A stretch of 64,000 bases of DNA, from positions 27,104,313 through 27,168,312 of the forward strand of contig OY365816.1 in NCBI GenBank assembly GCA_959347315.1. Reading direction: 5' to 3'. Position numbers and translations under genes: made by a program. This stretch comes from Bimastos eiseni. Its lineage: Eukaryota; Annelida; Clitellata; Crassiclitellata; Lumbricidae. Each line of letters begins with the position of its first letter. Position 1 is the first letter of the stretch. Under the pieces are notes generated by a model, which was not told the origin of the DNA, searched no databases, and saw nothing but the letters and a program-made list of their open reading frames with translations. Below, piece by piece: positions 1 to 23,865 of this stretch.

Positions 1-340
1 TAAACATTTATTTATCTATTTATAGGATTTATATAGCGATCCTTCACAACATCTACTCAGAAGCGCTCCCGACCCATCCCCGGCTAAATAGGACAGTCTT
101 AAGGTTAGTATAAAACACAGTTGAGTGTCCTCTGAGCACAAGGCGGAAGGTGACAGGGAGCCCATTCCAGGTTGTAGGACCAGCAGCCGAGAGGCTGCCT
201 CCTGGAGGTCCGAGAGCGAGGGACAGGAGGCTCGGCCTGTAATGAAGAACGGAGAAAAGCTAGGCGCTGGACACTCAATGTGGAACAGCATAGTTCCCGC
301 TGATATCTGCATGGGAGCTGATCCCTCAATGCAACAAGGA
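1..340 (-). mobile_element. L2-like 3' end, minus strand
   Basis: The minus-strand end reads cgctatataaatcc (positions 40-27), the hallmark of L2/CR1-like 3' termini. The rest is decayed body. Confidence 0.55.
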
Positions 341-955
341 AGTCAAGACAACAATAGATCAACAAATCAGCGAATTAATAAGCAGACTTATCAGCATTTT
401 ACCTAATTGACTGAAAATGTTAACAGATCTATTATTAGCAACACAATGGCAGATGAGTGTACCTAGGCACTAACCACTCAAGAGATTAATAGTTAGACGT
501 GTTGACATAACCAAACGTCACAGACTAACAGTTTAACAGCCAACAATACCATTCAAACACCGTAATTTGGCAACGAGCAACAACAACCCGCCGGGTTTCA
601 AACTGAAGGCATGGCACCTAACGACCGCTTCGTCAAAAACCTTGACCACATACGATAATACAAAAACGATGTTACTACTAATGAAAACCGTCATTCGACC
701 AGGTAAAACAAACAGCTGGCAGAAACAACAGCGCACCACGAATCGATACCAGATGACTGCACAGACGGCAGGAAATGGTGTAAACATCTGCTGGTAAAAA
801 CTGGTGGTGTTACCATCTGCTATGAATACCTCGTTGAGTCTGATATCAATCGACGTGGCAGCACCAGGTAAGGATCGGGTGTAGTTAGGTGGACGGTCAA
901 AGGACCGGACTTATAATGACGAATGCATGGGTTCGAAAATATCTAGGCCCCACAG
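341..955. other. No feature seen
   Basis: Non-repetitive sequence downstream of the visible VMAT exon on the minus strand. No exon with family signature found. Confidence 0.4.
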
Positions 956-1385
956 TTGGAAGGTGTGGATTGCAAGGATTTAGATGAAGGTATAAGGGAG
1001 AGCGCGAAGGGTTATAACGATAGCACAGAGGTGAGCAACAAAAATGGTAAAGAATTCAGTAAATTGACATACGAAGAGAGATTGAGGAAATACGAATTAA
1101 AAACCATGGAGAGACGAAGAATCAGAGGAGAATTGATAGAGACGTACAAGATTACGACGGGAAAGGATACAGTTTCAGTACAGAAACTATTCAAATTCTC
1201 CATAGATGATAAAACTAAAGGTTTCAGATATAAGTTCTTGAAGAAACCGGATGGGCCGATAAAGCAGAGGTGCCTGAGTGGTGAATGCATGGAATGAACT
1301 TGATGATGAGACTGTGTCTGTGAACTCTGTTGCAGCATCTAGGATGAAATTTAACAGATTTGGATACAAGGACGAAGGAGGAAGA
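956..1385 (+). mobile_element. LINE reverse transcriptase C-terminal remnant
   Basis: LTYEERLRKYELKTMERRRI and RGELIETYKITTGK are typical of the end of non-LTR RTs (LxxRRxRGDLIExYK). After a frame break VNAWNELDDETVSVNS continues the pattern (VVNAWNxLPxxVV). Lies in or downstream of VMAT on the opposite strand. Confidence 0.8.
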
Positions 1386-1717
1386 TGGAAAAATAGTTCT
1401 CACACAGAAGCATTTCTCCTGAACCGCTCTAAATCACCATCATGTTATGTTATGTTATAAGAGACAACGTGGACTGCATGCGTCTTAAAGAAGATACTAG
1501 GGTATAAGTTTAGATCATGAAATGATGAGAATTGTTGCTTGAGCCTTCATGCATTCCATTAATGATTCAGTTATCATTTATTAATTATCTGATTCATTTC
1601 CGGTAATCAATAAAGCTTCTGAAAACCGAAACTGAAACCAAACCGCGAATATCCTACAACAAAGCACAATGATATTGAAAGCGAAACCGAAACATAAAGT
1701 GAAACTGAATCTAATAC

Positions 1718-14600
<12,883 letters not shown>

Positions 14601-14964
14601 CCCTCGAGGAAGAGAACCTTACGCTTGAGTTCCGTCCATTTCAGAAGAGTCACTTTCGATGACCCTTAAATGTACAGAGAGGCGCTTTCTAGATTTATCA
14701 TCCAGTTTGAGTCAATTTTCGTCTTGGCGGAAACAACGGTCATCAAAAGATTATTCTAAAAGCATAATACAGAAAAGTAATTAGTTCATTCACTGTAAGA
14801 TACGTCGGCGTCTTATTCGATATCGTGCTAGGTCTGTCCAACGATTTTGGGCTGAATCCAGGACAGTTCAACCAGATAAAAAATGCCTAGGTGTTTTAGT
14901 TTTATTTTTAAACCTGAAAACCCTGGCTGATTGGTATACTGGTAGTTTAAAGTTTAGCGATACT

Positions 14965-15060
14965 GCGACAACGCATATCCTTACTTCGCCCCCTCCTTTA
15001 TCCGGGCTTGCGACTGTCACTGCCTGAGTGCTAATATGGCGCAGTTCTAGCTATGATAGT
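14965..15060 (-). mobile_element. Family B copy, minus strand
   Basis: cgccccctcctttatccggg, then cttgcgactgtcactgcctg. Confidence 0.5.
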
Positions 15061-15219
15061 GTATATAACGCGTCGTCGATCAGTCAATAAAAACCGACAA
15101 GTCGTCTTTTATTTATAGTGAGAATGAATTGCTTTAAAAGGTGTCTAAGGGCCTGTTCTATTCTTGTAACTTTTGGGCAGTATTAGTTACAGGTGAAAGA
15201 CAGGTTGGTTGTTGATTAG

Positions 15220-15345
15220 TTATGCTGTTTAACGACACCGTGTGATATAGAATAGATCGTTAGCGTCGCCCTCCTCCTTTATCCAAGCCTGTGACTGGCA
15301 CTGACAGAGTGCGAACAGTAGGAGATTGGACATCAATGAAAGTGT
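15220..15345 (-). mobile_element. Family B copy, minus strand
   Basis: ctgtttaacgacaccgtgtg, gcgtcgccctcctcctttat and ctgtgactggcactgacag, the complement of the full consensus. Confidence 0.65.
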
Positions 15346-15566
15346 ACTTGACAGTGATCCATGTTATCACACTGTGTTGTTAAACTAAAACTACTCGACC
15401 GGTAGATGCAAGCTTTAACCTGAAACGCTCAAAGTCCAGAAGCTTTTGCTATTGCATTGACTTGGGTATTAGCTCTCGTGAATTTATATAGCGCTTTATA
15501 AGAAACCATATATTCTATTGAAAAATATAATTATATTCTGTTAAAGAAGTTTAGCTATCTGAATAG

Positions 15567-15640
15567 GTTCGACGCTCGTGAATAAGCTAGTGCCCTGTGC
15601 TTGGCTATCGAGTGGCGCTTTAGAAGTTAGGCGATTGCGA
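15567..15640 (+). mobile_element. Family E copy
   Basis: ttcgacgctcgtgaataagc, tagtgccctgtgcttggcta, tcgagtggcgctttagaagt. Confidence 0.6.
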
Positions 15641-15867
15641 TCAGGTATTGTTACAGCAGACGGTGACTTCTGTAGTGACCTAAGGCAGCGTGTTTACATT
15701 ACCAGAATGTCGCTGTCTGATGACTTAATTGGGTGATCTCACACTCGCCCTCATTATGTTCACAATCTCGCACTCCATATCTCTGTTTGTCTGCCTCTGT
15801 CTCACTCCTTTTCTGTATGTTTGTCTGTTCGTGTGCCTATCTATATAATGTATATATCAATCAATTA

Positions 15868-15945
15868 ATCAATCTATGCAATTTATATAGCGTCTCTTCC
15901 AGATAACTATTCAGAGGCGTTACCGTCAGAGGGCAAAAAGGAAAG
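15868..15945 (-). mobile_element. L2-like 3' end, minus strand
   Basis: gcaatttatatagcgtctc, then agataactattcagaggcg, preceded by a caatcaattaatc tail. Minus-strand orientation. Confidence 0.6.
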
Positions 15946-16629
15946 TCAAGAGAAGTTAAAGAAGTATAGTTATTATACAGTTCTTCTCTTTCTATCTCTG
16001 TCTCCCTCTCTATTTCTCTGTCTGTCTCTCTGTTGCCCTCTGTCTCTGTTTCTCTCTGTCTGTCTCTGTCTCTGTGCCTGTCTCGCTGTCTCACTCTCCT
16101 TATCGATCTGTCTTCTCTCTCCGTTTCTGTCTTACATCCGTCATCTATATCATTTGCCCTCTTCCATCAATCCCCACTGACTCTCCAGCCCCCTCTCCAT
16201 CCTCTCCTCCAGCTCCCTTCTTCCATACCACTCTCTCAGCACGCACATACATTAAACTCTCAAACCGCACGCTCTGAACGCCGGGGTTGAGCGATCCCGT
16301 ATCAAAAAATAGTCGGCCTACCTTTCCACGTTCTCCAGGCAATCATCGCACTTCCAGCGCACCCCTCTCAACCAGTAGGTTCCGGAGACTGACGGCTTGC
16401 AATGATGCTACGATCTGCGGCGTTTATTCCCGCGGCGAGTATAGCAGCCTCTGCAACCGCGGTCCCTACAGCATCTTGATCATCCTAGCCATCCGCATCA
16501 GCTAGCTCTGCTCCTCCTACTTATTCAGCGCTGGACTTTAATATTATACACCGAGAAATTCGGACGGTGCCCGAAGCGGGGATACCCGATAGCTGTAACG
16601 GAACCCTTGGCTTCCCCGCGGTTCATCTC

Positions 16630-16945
16630 TTGGGTGCGTGCCAGAGACGATGGTTCGTGGCCTCCATATAGCGCTGGCTGGTCCCGCTTGAATGAGAAGG
16701 ACCTAGGAGGTGGCCTTATCAGTCGTTGGGCCGCCTGGGTGCTTTCTTTGCGAGGCCAGGATTTGGGGCCTAGCGTTGTCTGGTCCCTTTTGAATAAGTA
16801 TAACCACAGAAGTGACCTCATCATCCGTTGGGCCGCCTGTGTGCTTCTCTAGCGAGGCCAGAGTCCAAATCCGAAGGCCAGCGCTGCCTGGGTCCCTGGC
16901 ATAGGGACAACCATTTAAATGCGAATGTTTCTCTATGGCGACCAC
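16630..16945. repeat. Three tandem units of about 105 bp
   Basis: cgttgggccgcctgggtgct recurs as cgttgggccgcctgtgtgct 93-100 bp later, with ggtcccttttgaataag / ggtcccgcttgaatgag inside. Decayed but clear. Confidence 0.65.
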
Positions 16946-17371
16946 GTGACCTCGTCCCTGCTAATTATTCAATGAATTACTTGGGTGAGATCCTACAGCC
17001 ATGCTCGCCCGTGCGAATATGCGTCCTCGCCAATCAATCAAGGTCCCGTGAACGAATCGACCTAGCCCGATATTTGAATCTCTTAAACAAACCACCATCG
17101 AGAGGTGAACCGGTCACCCTACCCAACCACCTCACGCTGTTGGACGAACGTTTTTAAGCTTAAACAAGAAGGTCATCGCTTGGTCTGTGTAGATGTGTGG
17201 CCAGATGATGAAAATTGGGCTTTAGTTGTGAAGTGAATTTGTTTGCATGTGTGCAATGCAATACAGCTGTTATTGTACATTGCCCATACTACAATAAGTT
17301 CAGAAGTGCATACACATGCCAAGATTGCAGTTTTATTGCAGAGCAATTGTGCGCGAAGGACTTACCCAAAG

Positions 17372-17470
17372 GTCCCTACACAGTGACTGACGCCTTGGAC
17401 GAGGGTCGAACCCGCTCACTCAGCGCACACTGAGTGTTACGGGCCGATCGCTCTAACCAAGCGGCCACCG
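17372..17470 (-). mobile_element. tRNA-derived SINE head (second family, copy 1)
   Basis: The minus strand has cttggttagagcgatcgg (box A) and gcgggttcgaccctcg (box B). Homologous to 33692-33791 over about 100 bp. Confidence 0.6.
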
Positions 17471-18274
17471 TTTGTATGTATGCATGCATGTCTGTATTTG
17501 TGTATATTTAATGCAGTGTAGTTACCCTCTTGCATTCCATCCTGGCTGTATATTTGACCTTCTGATATAAGAGCTAAAAGGGTGAGCTCTGATCCTAGCG
17601 GAACCAATGTCCCTTCATCGTTTTCTTCTGTCTGGTTCCCTTGTTGTCATTGTGATACAACGTGTGTTTGTTGTTATATCGCTTCACGGGAACAATAAAT
17701 ATTATGGTTATGGTATACGCACGTATGCATGTATGCATAAGTCATGTAGCTTCATGAATGCACACAGTATATGCATACGTATGCATATGCAATCTTCTTT
17801 TGTGCCTCTCCTATTGCTGTCTGCATTAACGTAGCGCTCACTAAGTTTAGAGTTTACCAACGAAGACGTTTCGCAGAGGTGAAGAAGGGTCATGACCTTT
17901 ACCAGAGGGCGAAATTCAGTGCATCATTCTCTGCGGGCAGATCGGGGTGGTGGTGGGGTGGCCTAAATGTCTTAAACCACCCACGAGAGATATAATGCAT
18001 AAACACCGACAGTTATACAGCGCCTGGTATTTCCTTAAATTATCCATTAGTACGGATCACCCGACCACAGTGGAAAACCAATATAACGCTGCCTATCGGA
18101 GACTGTTATCATAACGAGCGATAGACGATCAATATTCCGTATGTATGTAAGTATTTATGAATGAATGAATGAATTAATTAATTAACTAATTGATTACTTA
18201 ATTAATTAATGACAGTCACAGGCAATCGTACCCCTACTGTTTGGACACCTTTTTTTATTGTGACTATGACGTTA

Positions 18275-19923
18275 TTAATAAGCGAAAACTAAATAATGAA
18301 AATGGCTTCAAAATTTCAATAAATAAAACAGTTGCAGTTTTATTCACTAATAGTATAAGTACACCCAATATAAGTATCAAAGTTGATCAACAAAACATTA
18401 AAATGGAAAATAAAGCTAAATTCTTAGGTGTAATTTTTGATAAGACATTAAGTTGGAGACCTCATATAGATTATATCATAGAGAAGTGTAAAAAAAGATT
18501 AAACCTTATGAGAGCACTCTCAGGATATCATTGGGGTGCTTCAAAGAAATCTTTATTAGCTATATATAGAGCTCTAATTAGATCAATTTTAGATTATGGG
18601 GATGTAGCATATTCATCAGCTTCAAAATCAATATTAAATAAACTTAATACAATTCAAAATGAGGCTTTAAGATTATGTTGTGGTGTACCAAAGTGCTCCT
18701 CTGCTGCAGCCTTGCAAAATGAATGTGGGGAATCACCTTTAAATCTAAGAAGATTAAATAACTCTATTAAAATGGAAATTAAAATAATTGGTAATAAAAA
18801 TCATCCATGTACATCCACTTCTAAATTACATTGGACAGACATCTATAAAACACCTCAGAATAAAAATAATTCTATTTTTATTCGTACTCAAGAATTCATT
18901 TCATCTATTATAAATACATCATTTATTGGTCCTACCTTCCCTTCATGTCCTCCTTGGAATAATCAGCAAATTGAAATAGATATGAGTCTCAATGATCAGA
19001 TTAATAAAAAGACTACTAATCCAGAATTCATGAAATTAGCTGCTCAGGAAATAGTATTGAAATATAATAATGACATTCATATTTATACAGATGGTTCAAA
19101 GATAGATGATTTAGTAGCTGCTGCATTTACAATTCCAAGTTTGGATATTATAAGAAAATTCAAATTATGTGATTATTCTAGTATTTTTGCTGCTGAACTA
19201 ACTGCAGTAAAAGAAGCAATTTTGTGGATTATTAATGATAAGGATTATAATAATTGTAATTTTGTCATTTTCTCGGATTCTTTAAGTGTACTGTCTTCTA
19301 TTCAGAGGAACAGGTGTAATTCTAGACCAACTTTATTTAATGAATTATTAATTGAATTAAATAAATTAACATTACATAGAGTAAAATTGGCATGGATACC
19401 TGGTCATGTAGGTCTAAAAGGTAATGAAATGGCTGATAAAATGGCCAAACAAGCATTACATATTGATTCTATAACTTCTACAGATTATATAGAACAGGAG
19501 GAAATATACCCATTGATTAAAACATATATAATCAATAAATGGCAATTGCAATATACTAATGATGATAAAGGAAATTTTTATAAAAATATATGCCCAATTG
19601 TTTCCACTGATATTAAGTTAATAGATCCATGTAGACAAAAAGAGGTTCAAATTAGTCGTTTAAGATTAGGAGTTGCCCTTACTAATAAAAGATTATTTCT
19701 AATGAGAAGGCATCCCAATGGATTGTGTGACTTATGTAAGACTACAGACAGTATCGCACATCTACTAATGGAGTGTAAGAAAGAAAATATAGCCTCTATG
19801 TTGAAGGATCAATGTAGCATTTATAAATTGGAATTTAATGTGAAAAATTTACTTGATGTAGGATGTATACAAAGTGTCATTTATAGACTTATTAAAACAA
19901 TAAATAAAGGGATTATACTCTAA
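18275..19923 (+). mobile_element. 5'-truncated LINE with RNase H domain (Jockey/I-like group)
   Basis: One open frame to the stop at 19923, very AT-rich in codon choice compared with its surroundings. It starts within the reverse transcriptase (NGFKISINKTVAVLF), then the thumb part (KFLGVIFDKTLSWRPHIDYI, ALIRSILDYGDVAY, IQNEALRLCCGVP). An RNase H domain follows with all acidic catalytic positions: IYTDGSK, AAELTAVKEA, FSDSLSVL, NEMADKMAK, plus the family motif AWIPGHVGLKGNE. A C-terminal CX2CX7HX4C knuckle (CDLCKTTDSIAHLLMEC) closes it. Endonuclease and RT catalytic motifs are absent, so it cannot move by itself. The apparent first codon is TTG and has no meaning for a truncated copy. Confidence 0.92.
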
Positions 19924-20156
19924 TTAAATCTCTTTCATTTATATTACTATATAATTTATTGTATGTGTATATAGATGGACTAGACATATCACGTGTTTAT
20001 CAGGATGACGCATATCAATTAACTCATGTGATCTCAGTAGCATGCATACAGATTATAGTGGTTTATAGATGTATAAAAATAATAATTGTAGGTTTAATAT
20101 TATAATTCATAATATCTTATAATTATGTTATAATTAAATTACATTGTTAAATAATA

Positions 20157-20400
20157 ATGGAATCTATAACAACGCATAAGGAAGAAAGAAGATAAATAGA
20201 CTAAAGAAAGAAAGAAAACAGAAAGACTAAAGAAAGAAAGAAAACAGAAAGACTAAAGAAAGAAAGAAACAGAAAGACTAAAGAAAGAAAGAAAACAGAA
20301 AGATAAATGATTAAAACTATATACGAAATTGAACTGAAATGTAACAAATTTTAAAGACGTCAACGGCCTGTGTTGCTATAGGATGTCGTTAAACTGTTGA
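20157..20400 (+). mobile_element. 3' tail of the LINE (family C), with 26-bp tandem units
   Basis: Contains about four units of actaaagaaagaaagaaaac plus agaaag (20197-20300), then a unique part ending gatgtcgttaaac and a TAA-rich tail. The same segment with a single unit occurs at 39640-39800 without the LINE body. Confidence 0.7.
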
Positions 20401-20743
20401 ATAATAATAATAATAATGATCAACGTCACATCTGCATACTGTGCATAGAGTCATAGACGCGTTTAAACACACGTTACACTATCACTTGCGCTTCCCGCTT
20501 CTGAGAAGTTTCAATTCAAACGTTCAATGTTACCAAATCTAGAATTTTTCTAGATACATCAAAGAAGAAGAGCATGGCAATACCTTAATAATAAGCCAAT
20601 GGTATGAAGTGTTGTCAACCTTATTTTCTTATCCTCGGCATATGAGGGCTTATGGTCAGTAATCTCCCTCTCAGCTTCATCTTCCCATCGACAATACACG
20701 GCCAGTGTAATCATTATAGCAGAAGTAAATTAGCGGTGAATAT

Positions 20744-20985
20744 GACTCAAATTTCAAAATTATTCCGACTCAAATTTCAAAATTATTCCGACTCAAATTT
20801 CAAAATTATTCCGACTCAAATTTCAAAATTATTCCGACTCAAATTTCAAAATTATTCCGACTCAAATTTCAAAATTATTCCGACTCAAATTTCAAAATTA
20901 TTCCGACTCAAATTTCAAAATTATTCCGACTCAAATTTCAAAATTATTCCGACTCAAATTTCAAAATTATTCCGACTCAAATTTC
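20744..20985. repeat. 23-bp tandem array, 10.5 copies
   Basis: Unit gactcaaatttcaaaattat plus tcc, copies identical. Confidence 0.97.
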
Positions 20986-21254
20986 TGCTTCGGCAGCAAG
21001 GAGCTACACTGTTACAATCCGGTAACATAGATGTCGCCCCACTTAAATTTTGCTTCTATTTGAAAATAGGATGTTCCAGAATTACAAATGCTTTTTTTCA
21101 TTTTGATGACACAGTTATTAGCTAATTTCTCCTCATAACCACAAATTAATGAATCAGCATATTAGGTCAAAAAGATGTGAAAATTTCTTGCTCCCGATTA
21201 TCGCCTAAAGAGTAGTGACAAGAATTTGCATAGTGAGTCTCCAGTCCTTGTGCG

Positions 21255-21340
21255 TATTAGTCCTGGTTTTGTCGGGAATTTCAACCCCAATCTCTCTGCT
21301 GACAGCCGAGCGCGCTAACCACTCGGCAATCGGTCCCCGA
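21255..21340 (-). mobile_element. tRNA-like SINE head
   Basis: The minus strand has gccgagtggttagcgcgct and ggggttgaaattccc. Box A and box B are present, but the cloverleaf is too degenerate for a functional tRNA. Confidence 0.5.
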
Positions 21341-21889
21341 AGCGTATCAAATATCGACACCGGCTAAAATCCAACCGCGTCATAACGGAGCTCTCTCTAT
21401 AACTGCGTGTTGTAGGGAGACCGCAGTGTAGGTGACGCCGTGGAGGGAGAGGATTCTCAGCAGTGTTTACCGATCGGCTAATTGGAAAGGAGACCGTTAA
21501 ACGAACGGACGGGGCATCTGCCGACCAGATAACGAGGTGTCGGATCAGAATAAGCAGGTGCCCCAAGTGTGGCAGGGCGCGAAATCATTCAGGTACAGTC
21601 TTGCAGGGAGGGAGGGAGGGGAGAGCAGGCCCGATGGGACATGTCCTAATACTCCTATACGGGCCAACAACGTTCGTTCTGCCATGAGAGACTGTTTCGG
21701 CTGCTCCGCTTAGATTTTGTAACTCTCTCCCTCTCTCTGTGTTTCAGTCTGTCTGTCTATCTGTCTGTCTGTCTGCCCTCTATCGTTGTCTGTTATTGTC
21801 ATCTGAGCGCTTCTGTCGTTTCGCTCTCAAGTTCTCAACTGAAAACTTACCCCTCTTACTCCCTTTACACGACGCGACCCCTCTGATGC

Positions 21890-21983
21890 GACGCAGCGCT
21901 CTAGAATAAACTGGTGCCCTTTACGTGGTACTTTCTAGTGGCGCTTTAGAAGTAAGGAGATTACGATTACGATTATTGCCCAT
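21890..21983 (+). mobile_element. Family E copy
   Basis: gcgacgcagcgctctagaat, aaactggtgccctttacgtg, tagtggcgctttagaagtaa. Confidence 0.55.
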
Positions 21984-22569
21984 CCATCATAGACTATCTC
22001 ATATCTTCGTCTTATGGATTCAACTCCTGGATATCGACCTAATTACTTGGTTTTGGCGTGCCATCGGTTGATGCCTTTGTACTAGCGCTATAGAAGTTAC
22101 CAATAACAATGGCAGTTCAGCTGGGTAGCATTGTTCCACTAGGGTGAGTCATTAGCCCTTTGTACCCCCTTAGAGATGTGACTGATGCCAAGAAGTAACG
22201 CGCCATTATTTTACAAGTTGCTCAAGACTGCGTTGTATTGCGTTGGTTGAGCGAAGGCTTGGGACTGATATTACCAAAGTGTAAACAGTGGAGGAGTTCT
22301 AGTCCTATTGTCCCGCTGATAGAGGGTGTGAGTAGGTGTTAAAATGGGTGTCGTTTAGGTAGAGTAGGTTTTGATAGGTCTATTGGAAGCTGGGCAGTGC
22401 CGAGGGAGGGGCCAGCGGCCCAAGGCGCAAAATTAATGTGGAAAGGGCGCAAATTTCAGGATGGAATAACTTATTATTCCATAAAATGCACTATTTTCAC
22501 AATGTGGGGGCGCCAGATTGATGCTAGGCACAGGGCGCAAATATTGCACGGTACGGCCCTGATTGGAAG

Positions 22570-22905
22570 GTAGAGGCTCAGATGAGTCGGGGTGTGAATT
22601 CGTGAACAGGTGAGACTTCTGTTTCGAGTGGAAAGCCCGAGAAGTGATAGACAGATAGACACAGATAGAGAGTATGGGGCAGATGTCGGTGGCTGATTGG
22701 CAGCGGTGTTGGTGGAGAGGCCGAACATTTTCGGAATTCAGCAGGAAGATCATTCCAGAGACGTGGTGCCATGTTGGACATGGCTCGGATGGAGAACTTG
22801 AGACGGGAAGTGACCGCAGGCTGAGAAAGACCGAGACGGGAGGTTGGCTCGCTTGTGACGAGCTCGGATATATTCGGGCTCTGTTGAAGGTTAGTGATAC
22901 CACTT
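22570..22905 (-). mobile_element. LINE C-terminal remnant, minus strand
   Basis: Minus-strand SIRAMSNMAPRLWNDLPAEF resembles the FSxxGPRLWNSLPxxxR end of LINE ORF2, with neighbouring frames broken. Confidence 0.65.
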
Positions 22906-23445
22906 TGAAGTCGATTCTCTCAGAGATTTTTAGCCAGTGATCTGAGATGAGGAGTGATGTGATGATGTTTGGGCGTTCTGGGTTCAGCTGTAGTTAGCTT
23001 TAGAGAAATTGCGACGTCTGAATTGTGTGGAACACGTGTACCCTAAAACAGATTGTCAAATTCGATACTCTGCTACCACCTACCGACTGTCATTGGCATT
23101 TCCCACAACGGCCGTACCGAAAAAATATGCCGCCCTATTACAGCCTCTCTTTGCCTCTTTCCCGCAAGCGTTTGAAAACCATCATAATTGGAACACTTTG
23201 CTTCATTATAATTACTTAATTAAATGTTGTTAACGCACGAGATCAAACCGAAACGTGAACCTGAGGCGTGGATAGCCAGCCACAAAGGAGAAGATGTATA
23301 TATATTTACAAATCATTGAAGAACTGACGATGCTCGTGAAACAAGACATTGAGAAGATGTAATCCATGTCATAATAGCATCATAGTTTACATAGCATGAT
23401 AAAGTTATAGTGAATGTAAGGTCATCACGTAACAGTAAATGCACT

Positions 23446-23521
23446 GTCACCATAATCTCCAAACTTCTAGCACCATTTGAAAGCCAAGCACCTGGGCACC
23501 AGCTTATTCAGAAGTGCAGAG
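23446..23521 (-). mobile_element. Family E copy, minus strand, after AASDHPPT
   Basis: Complement of the family: cataatctccaaacttctag, atttgaaagccaagcacct, gggcaccagcttattcagaa. Confidence 0.55.
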
Positions 23522-23555
23522 AGTGGCCATAAAGCCACAGCATATGTAATGTAAT

Positions 23556-23561
23556 TTTATT
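23556..23561 (-). promoter_or_regulatory. Possible polyadenylation signal of AASDHPPT
   Basis: AATAAA on the minus strand 137 bp past the stop codon. Confidence 0.45.
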
Positions 23562-23697
23562 ACAGGTAATACAATGTCATGCAATGTTAGTCAATATGAA
23601 GCCATAGACTAAATTCGCAGCATAAGCCTCGTGCAGTTCTCCAAAACAGAGGATTTGATGAACAGAAAATTGAAATAGTTCAGCTTATAAAAGGACT

Positions 23698-23865
23698 TCA
23701 ACCATTTCCTTTGATGGAAGGACTTTGCGGTTTTCCAGCGAAATCCTTCCAGTCAGTCGGTTCTAACTCGTCCAATGGAACCGTTCCCTGAAAGAGATCC
23801 TCCAGCTTCAGTTCCACAAAAGATGTGGAACCATGCACGGAACCACCAGTCATAGCTTCCGGTAA
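23698..23865 (-). CDS. AASDHPPT: AASDHPPT exon 5 (C-terminus and stop)
   Basis: 168 nt, acceptor aactatag, phase 0, stop TGA at 23700-23698. Encodes LPEAMTGGSVHG, then FVELKLEDLFQGTVP and DWKDF, weakly matching the tail of the human protein (FTILNFNDLMSS...). Supported by phase, by position and by the open frame ending at a stop. Confidence 0.8.
   Translation of the reverse strand, partial: LPEAMTGGSVHGSTSFVELKLEDLFQGTVPLDELEPTDWKDFAGKPQSPSIKGNG

Larger units (their letters stand above)
14601..18270. other. Spacer upstream of VMAT
   Basis: Holds families B and E, an L2-like end, a CT-rich stretch (15980-16110), the 105-bp tandem units and a SINE. The VMAT promoter must lie at its left side but no motif stands out. 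Confidence 0.4.
20986..22560. other. Spacer between LINE and AASDHPPT
   Basis: Apart from a tRNA-like head and a family E copy, a short TGTC run (21745-21775) and a weak family B fragment (22245-22310). No gene seen. Confidence 0.4.

Noticed and set aside
20744..20985. Regular direct repeats resembling a CRISPR array
   Set aside because: Units are contiguous with no spacers, and the DNA is eukaryotic.
22433..22903. 156-codon minus-strand frame as a gene
   Set aside because: Parts match the WN-type end of LINE proteins in a neighbouring frame; decayed transposon.
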